NCBI GenBank assembly: GCA_009782245.1
Contig: WRKK01000224.1
Location: 1 to 6,970, forward strand
Reading direction: 5' to 3'
DNA length: 6,970 nt
DNA from: Defluviitaleaceae bacterium
GTDB taxonomy: Bacteria; Bacillota; Clostridia; Lachnospirales; WQUN01
Positions 4,447-6,970 of this stretch are shown in pieces. The notes beneath the pieces are model-generated. The model saw only the letters and a list, made by a program, of their open reading frames with translations, ran no database searches and was not told the DNA's origin. Every line of letters starts with the position of its first letter. Positions within the stretch are counted from its first letter, which is position 1. Position numbers and translations under genes: made by a program.

Positions 4447-5814
4447 CTATATATTGTGCGGCAAAATTATTGTTAGCACCGCGCCGTTTTCGTCATTAGC
4501 GGCTTGTGCTGTGCCTTTGTGCTGCTCGGCGATGGTACGCACAACCGACAAGCCAATTCCCGTAAGACCATTTTTCCCCTTAAAAAAACGCTCAAACACT
4601 TGCGGCAAAAATTCCTCTTCAAAACCTGGTCCGTTATCGGCGACAGTTATGATAACTTTGTCGTTAGTCAGCTTGCAATCTATCGTAATAAGGCTTTCGG
4701 CAAAACGGATTGCATTAGAAATAAGGTTGTCAATCGCCCTGCCCATGTAGGAAACCGCACAGTTAATAACGATTGGCTCTTTTAGTTCGGCTGTTTCGTT
4801 GAAGATAATTTCAACATTTTTCACTTCTGCAAGCGGACGCTGCAAGCAAATGCGTTCCTGGATAAGTGCCCGCAAGTCGGTACGCTCCAGCGGCGGCAAA
4901 GTTAGGTTGTCTATACGAGATATATACAAAATGTCGTCAACCATACCCGCCAGCCGTTTAGAGGCATCTAAAATAGTTTGGCTGGCTTTTTCGGGTTCCA
5001 TAATGCCGTATTTTATGCCCTCGGCGTAACTATTTATTGTCATTAGCGGCGTTCGCAGTTCATGGGACGCATTTTGGAAGAAGACTTTTTGGTCGTTATC
5101 ATATTTTGCCAACTGGCGTGCCGTGTGGTTTAGGCTTTCGTTAAGAGCCTCAAATTCGGAGTTTGTGAACGATTTTGGGTTGGGCGTAAAATCGCCGTTG
5201 CCGATACGTTTCGCAAAATCTTGCAAAGTACGCAACGGTTTCGCCAGCGATCCCGACAAAAATCCCGTAACGATAATGGCAAAAAACCAGATAAACAGGG
5301 CAAGATACAGCAGCAAGGCGTTTATTATGCTAGTAAACCGCTGAAAATCGGTAACATCGACATAAAAAATAGTATAAGCGCCGTCCTGTTCGCTGGAAGA
5401 TGCGGACGTTACAAAATATGTGCTATCTTGGTTGCGTAGCCGCATATTGTAAAACGAGCCTGGCGTTAAGCCGTTTTGTTGCATTATTGCCAAAATATGC
5501 CCCGATAAATCGGAATCGTTTGGGCTAATTGGGCGATAAGTGGAATCTACATTAAATGTACCCAAATTTGTCCGCAAAAAGTTTTGCGGACTGCCCACAA
5601 TCATTAGCGGCGGCCTATCGATGTTGGGGTTCATAATGTGGTAATTTCCAGCCCTAGCCTCGTTTAGCACATAAACGGCGTTGCTGCGGATATATTGGTC
5701 AAGTGCAATGCTTAACGCCCCCCAAATTAACGCAAACGACAAAAACAAGACAATAGAAAATGCCGCCAAAATGCTTAATCTTAAATTTTTTCTTATGATT
5801 TTAATTGGTTTCAT
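4447..5814 (-). CDS. Membrane sensor histidine kinase (HAMP-HisKA-HATPase_c)
   Basis: This 455-aa sensor kinase of a two-component system should autophosphorylate on a histidine and pass the phosphate to the adjacent receiver protein. Order: TM1 (about 14-38); an extracytoplasmic sensor region of about 120 residues (39-160) with no domain I recognise; TM2 (about 163-186); HAMP linker (about 187-240, with AKPLRTL and NGDF); HisKA with H-box NASHELRTPLMTI (phospho-acceptor H251); then the HATPase domain with N-box DNLISNAIRFA (362-372), G1 DNGPGF (393-398), F-box FERFFKG and G2 TGIGLSVV (418-425). All catalytic boxes are intact. The ATG at 5814 was chosen because AAAAAGGA stands 7 nt upstream; the frame continues upstream to an ATG at 5871, but that would overlap the response regulator gene. 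The 22-nt gap to the regulator indicates co-transcription. The signal sensed is unknown. Confidence 0.93.
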   Translation of the reverse strand: MKPIKIIRKNLRLSILAAFSIVLFLSFALIWGALSIALDQYIRSNAVYVLNEARAGNYHIMNPNIDRPPLMIVGSPQNFLRTNLGTFNVDSTYRPISPNDSDLSGHILAIMQQNGLTPGSFYNMRLRNQDSTYFVTSASSSEQDGAYTIFYVDVTDFQRFTSIINALLLYLALFIWFFAIIVTGFLSGSLAKPLRTLQDFAKRIGNGDFTPNPKSFTNSEFEALNESLNHTARQLAKYDNDQKVFFQNASHELRTPLMTINSYAEGIKYGIMEPEKASQTILDASKRLAGMVDDILYISRIDNLTLPPLERTDLRALIQERICLQRPLAEVKNVEIIFNETAELKEPIVINCAVSYMGRAIDNLISNAIRFAESLITIDCKLTNDKVIITVADNGPGFEEEFLPQVFERFFKGKNGLTGIGLSVVRTIAEQHKGTAQAANDENGAVLTIILPHNI

Positions 5815-5836
5815 GGTTATATCCTTTTTGTATTTT

Positions 5837-6262
5837 TTAGGGTTGCTCTGTGTTTTGGGCTTGCAGGTCAAATTCTTGTTGCATTGCTTCCCGTTCGTAT
5901 GCGATACGCCTAAACAGTGCTTTTGTGCGTAAAACTAAGGTCATTGGGCTAATCGGCTTGGTAAAAAAATCATCGCAACCTAAATCCAATCCCGTTTGAT
6001 AATCCAAATCGCTATCACGAGCGGTTAGCAGAAATATTGGCACATGGCTTATGTCTCGCAAAATTTTGCAACAGGTAAACCCATTAGAGCCGGGCATCAT
6101 AACATCTAAAATAACCAAATCGGCGTGTTTTTCGTGAAAGGCGGCAAGCAAGCTGTCGCCGTTTTCAAACGTAAGCACGTTGTAGCCCGAGTTTTCCAAA
6201 AATTTTTGTATGGCCTCGCGTATATCTTTTTCGTCGTCTGCAATATAAATTGTTTTTTGCAT
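5837..6262 (-). CDS. Receiver-only response regulator (OmpR-like REC domain without DNA-binding domain)
   Basis: This 141-aa phospho-receiver partners the downstream histidine kinase. Conserved residues are the acidic pocket D9/D10, phospho-acceptor D53 (in VILDVMMPG), T80 (LLTAR) and K102 (TKPIS); the aromatic switch position is Phe (DDFF) rather than the usual Tyr. The receiver fold ends near residue 120 (MTLVLRTKALFRR), as in OmpR/PhoB-family regulators. The protein then stops after only about 20 more hydrophilic residues, where a winged-helix domain of about 100 aa would normally follow. The kinase gene begins 22 nt later, so no displaced effector domain fits in between. Output may therefore be by protein contact, as with CheY or Spo0F, or the gene is a remnant of a full regulator. 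The ATG at 6262 has GGAGG 7 nt upstream; an ATG at 6316 lies inside the promoter region and is rejected. Confidence 0.88.
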   Translation of the reverse strand: MQKTIYIADDEKDIREAIQKFLENSGYNVLTFENGDSLLAAFHEKHADLVILDVMMPGSNGFTCCKILRDISHVPIFLLTARDSDLDYQTGLDLGCDDFFTKPISPMTLVLRTKALFRRIAYEREAMQQEFDLQAQNTEQP

Positions 6263-6283
6263 AAAAAAACCTCCAATATTTAT

Positions 6284-6312
6284 ATTATGACTTAAAATTT
6301 TGGATTTGTCAA
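6284..6312 (-). promoter_or_regulatory. Promoter of the two-component operon, with a TTAAGTC motif at the -10
   Basis: On the minus strand, a perfect TTGACA (6307-6312), a 17-nt spacer and CATAAT (6284-6289) form a strong promoter 20 nt after the glycosyltransferase stop. The start site would be near 6277, leaving a leader of about 15 nt. The heptamer TTAAGTC (6289-6295) ends on the first base of the -10 box and matches the core of the three repeats at 4404-4439. Confidence 0.78.
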
Positions 6313-6332
6313 TCAAAAAATTTGTCTAACTT

Positions 6333-6970
6333 TCATTCATTTTCTTTCACAACAATACTTTCAATCACATACTTAGGGCGCGCCTTGGTTTCCAGGTAAA
6401 TTTTGCCGATATATTCGCCAATTATGCCAATCGCCAGCAACTGCAAGCCGCCAATCGCCCAAATAGAAACAATTATGCTTGCCCAGCCTTGCACCGTGCC
6501 GCCCATTATATAATCCACAATAAAGTAAATCATAATAATAAAACTAGCCAAAAACGACAAAAAGCCAACCACGGTAATCAGCCGTATAGGGCGAATTGAC
6601 AGCGAAGTTACGCCCTCAACGGCGAACATCAGCATTTTGCTAAGCGGATATTTTGTTTCGCCAGCAAACCGCTCGGCGCGCTCGTATGTAACGGTTGTGC
6701 TGGGATAGCCAATCATCGGCACAACTCCACGTAAAAATAAATTTACCTCGTGAAATTCTGCCAAAGCCGCCAACGCTCGCTGGCTCATTAGCCGATAATC
6801 GGCGTGATTAAAAACAATATCAACGCCCATTATTCCCATTATTTTGTAGAAACTTTCGGCGCTAAATCGCTTAAAAAATGTGTCTGTTGTGCGTTTGCTG
6901 CGAACGCCGTAAACTACGTCAAAACCCTCGTTGAATTTTGCCCACATTTCGTCAACGGCGTTTATGTCGT
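6333..6970 (-). CDS. GT2 membrane glycosyltransferase, GtrB/DPM1-like (5' end outside the window)
   Basis: The last 211 residues of a leftward gene are present; the N-terminal catalytic half lies beyond the right edge. The fragment enters at DINAVDEMWAKFNEGFDVVYGVR, which matches the segment following the DxD motif in GT2 polyprenyl-phosphate sugar transferases (a 'DLQDD...' context is expected just outside). It continues with the conserved HADYRLMSQRAL, NLFLRG and ERFAGETKYPL segments. Two C-terminal transmembrane helices follow (around 6475-6575 and 6400-6470: LITVVGFLSFLASFIIMIYF and the IIVSIWAIGGLQLLAIGIIG region), and then the GEYIGKIYLETKARPKYVI tail typical of GtrB/YkoT/YfdH proteins. 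Such enzymes transfer a sugar from a nucleotide donor to undecaprenyl phosphate for O-antigen, teichoic acid or lipid decoration; the sugar cannot be read from this fragment. The stop is 20 nt before the promoter of the two-component operon, with no obvious terminator. Confidence 0.88.
   Translation of the reverse strand, partial: DINAVDEMWAKFNEGFDVVYGVRSKRTTDTFFKRFSAESFYKIMGIMGVDIVFNHADYRLMSQRALAALAEFHEVNLFLRGVVPMIGYPSTTVTYERAERFAGETKYPLSKMLMFAVEGVTSLSIRPIRLITVVGFLSFLASFIIMIYFIVDYIMGGTVQGWASIIVSIWAIGGLQLLAIGIIGEYIGKIYLETKARPKYVIESIVVKENE

Noticed and set aside
5815..5871. Upstream ATG for the histidine kinase
   Set aside because: It would overlap the end of the response regulator gene and lacks a good ribosome binding site, while the ATG at 5814 has one and is followed by a typical N-terminus (basic residues, then TM1).
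6263..6316. Upstream ATG for the response regulator
   Set aside because: The extra codons cover the promoter and the GGAGG site of the ATG at 6262, and receiver homology begins right after that ATG.

Overview
The window reads as chromosomal DNA from a low-to-moderate GC member of the Firmicutes (Bacillota). The pointers are sigma-A-type promoters close to TTGACA-17-TATAAT, strong GGAGG/AAAGGAG-like ribosome binding sites, an energy-coupling factor (ECF) ATPase, a small alarmone synthetase of the RelP/RelQ (YwaC/YjbM) kind and an MgtE magnesium channel. The class within the phylum cannot be fixed from this sequence, although Clostridia or Negativicutes seem more likely than Bacilli. There is no tRNA, rRNA, CRISPR array, insertion sequence or phage module.

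Left part (1-2047). The 5' end of an mgtE-like gene runs leftward off the window. A fused EcfA1-EcfA2 ATPase runs rightward from a divergent promoter region at about 168-283. The ATPase appears to start at a rare ATT codon at 284. Its two ATP-binding domains are joined by a linker that contains a 9-bp tandem repeat. No ecfT or substrate-binding S-component gene is next to it.

Middle (2044-3262). A strong promoter overlaps the ecfA stop codon and drives a 336-aa protein resembling the Rpn/PD-(D/E)XK transposase-associated nuclease group. Three 11-bp direct repeats cover the -10 and start-site region of this promoter. The gene's C-terminal part contains an in-frame 12-bp tandem repeat encoding a Val-Thr-x-x helix. 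It ends at a bidirectional hairpin terminator that it shares with the convergent thioredoxin gene.

Right part (3296-6970, all minus strand). In transcription order it holds: the 3' part of a GT2 membrane glycosyltransferase of the GtrB/DPM1-like type; a two-component pair made of a receiver-only response regulator and a membrane histidine kinase, under its own promoter; a small (p)ppGpp synthetase; and a thioredoxin with a perfect-consensus promoter. I see no convincing terminator from the response regulator to the end of the thioredoxin gene, so read-through could link kinase, alarmone synthetase and thioredoxin as a stress-related cluster (inference). Between the kinase and synthetase genes lie a three-copy 12-bp direct repeat (TTAAGTC core) and a 13-bp palindrome. 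One more copy of the TTAAGTC core abuts the -10 box of the two-component operon.

The items most worth a second look are the ATT-started ECF ATPase fusion lacking a neighbouring ecfT, the repeat-rich nuclease-like gene with its operator-like array, and the receiver-only regulator placed beside the alarmone synthetase with shared TTAAGTC motifs.
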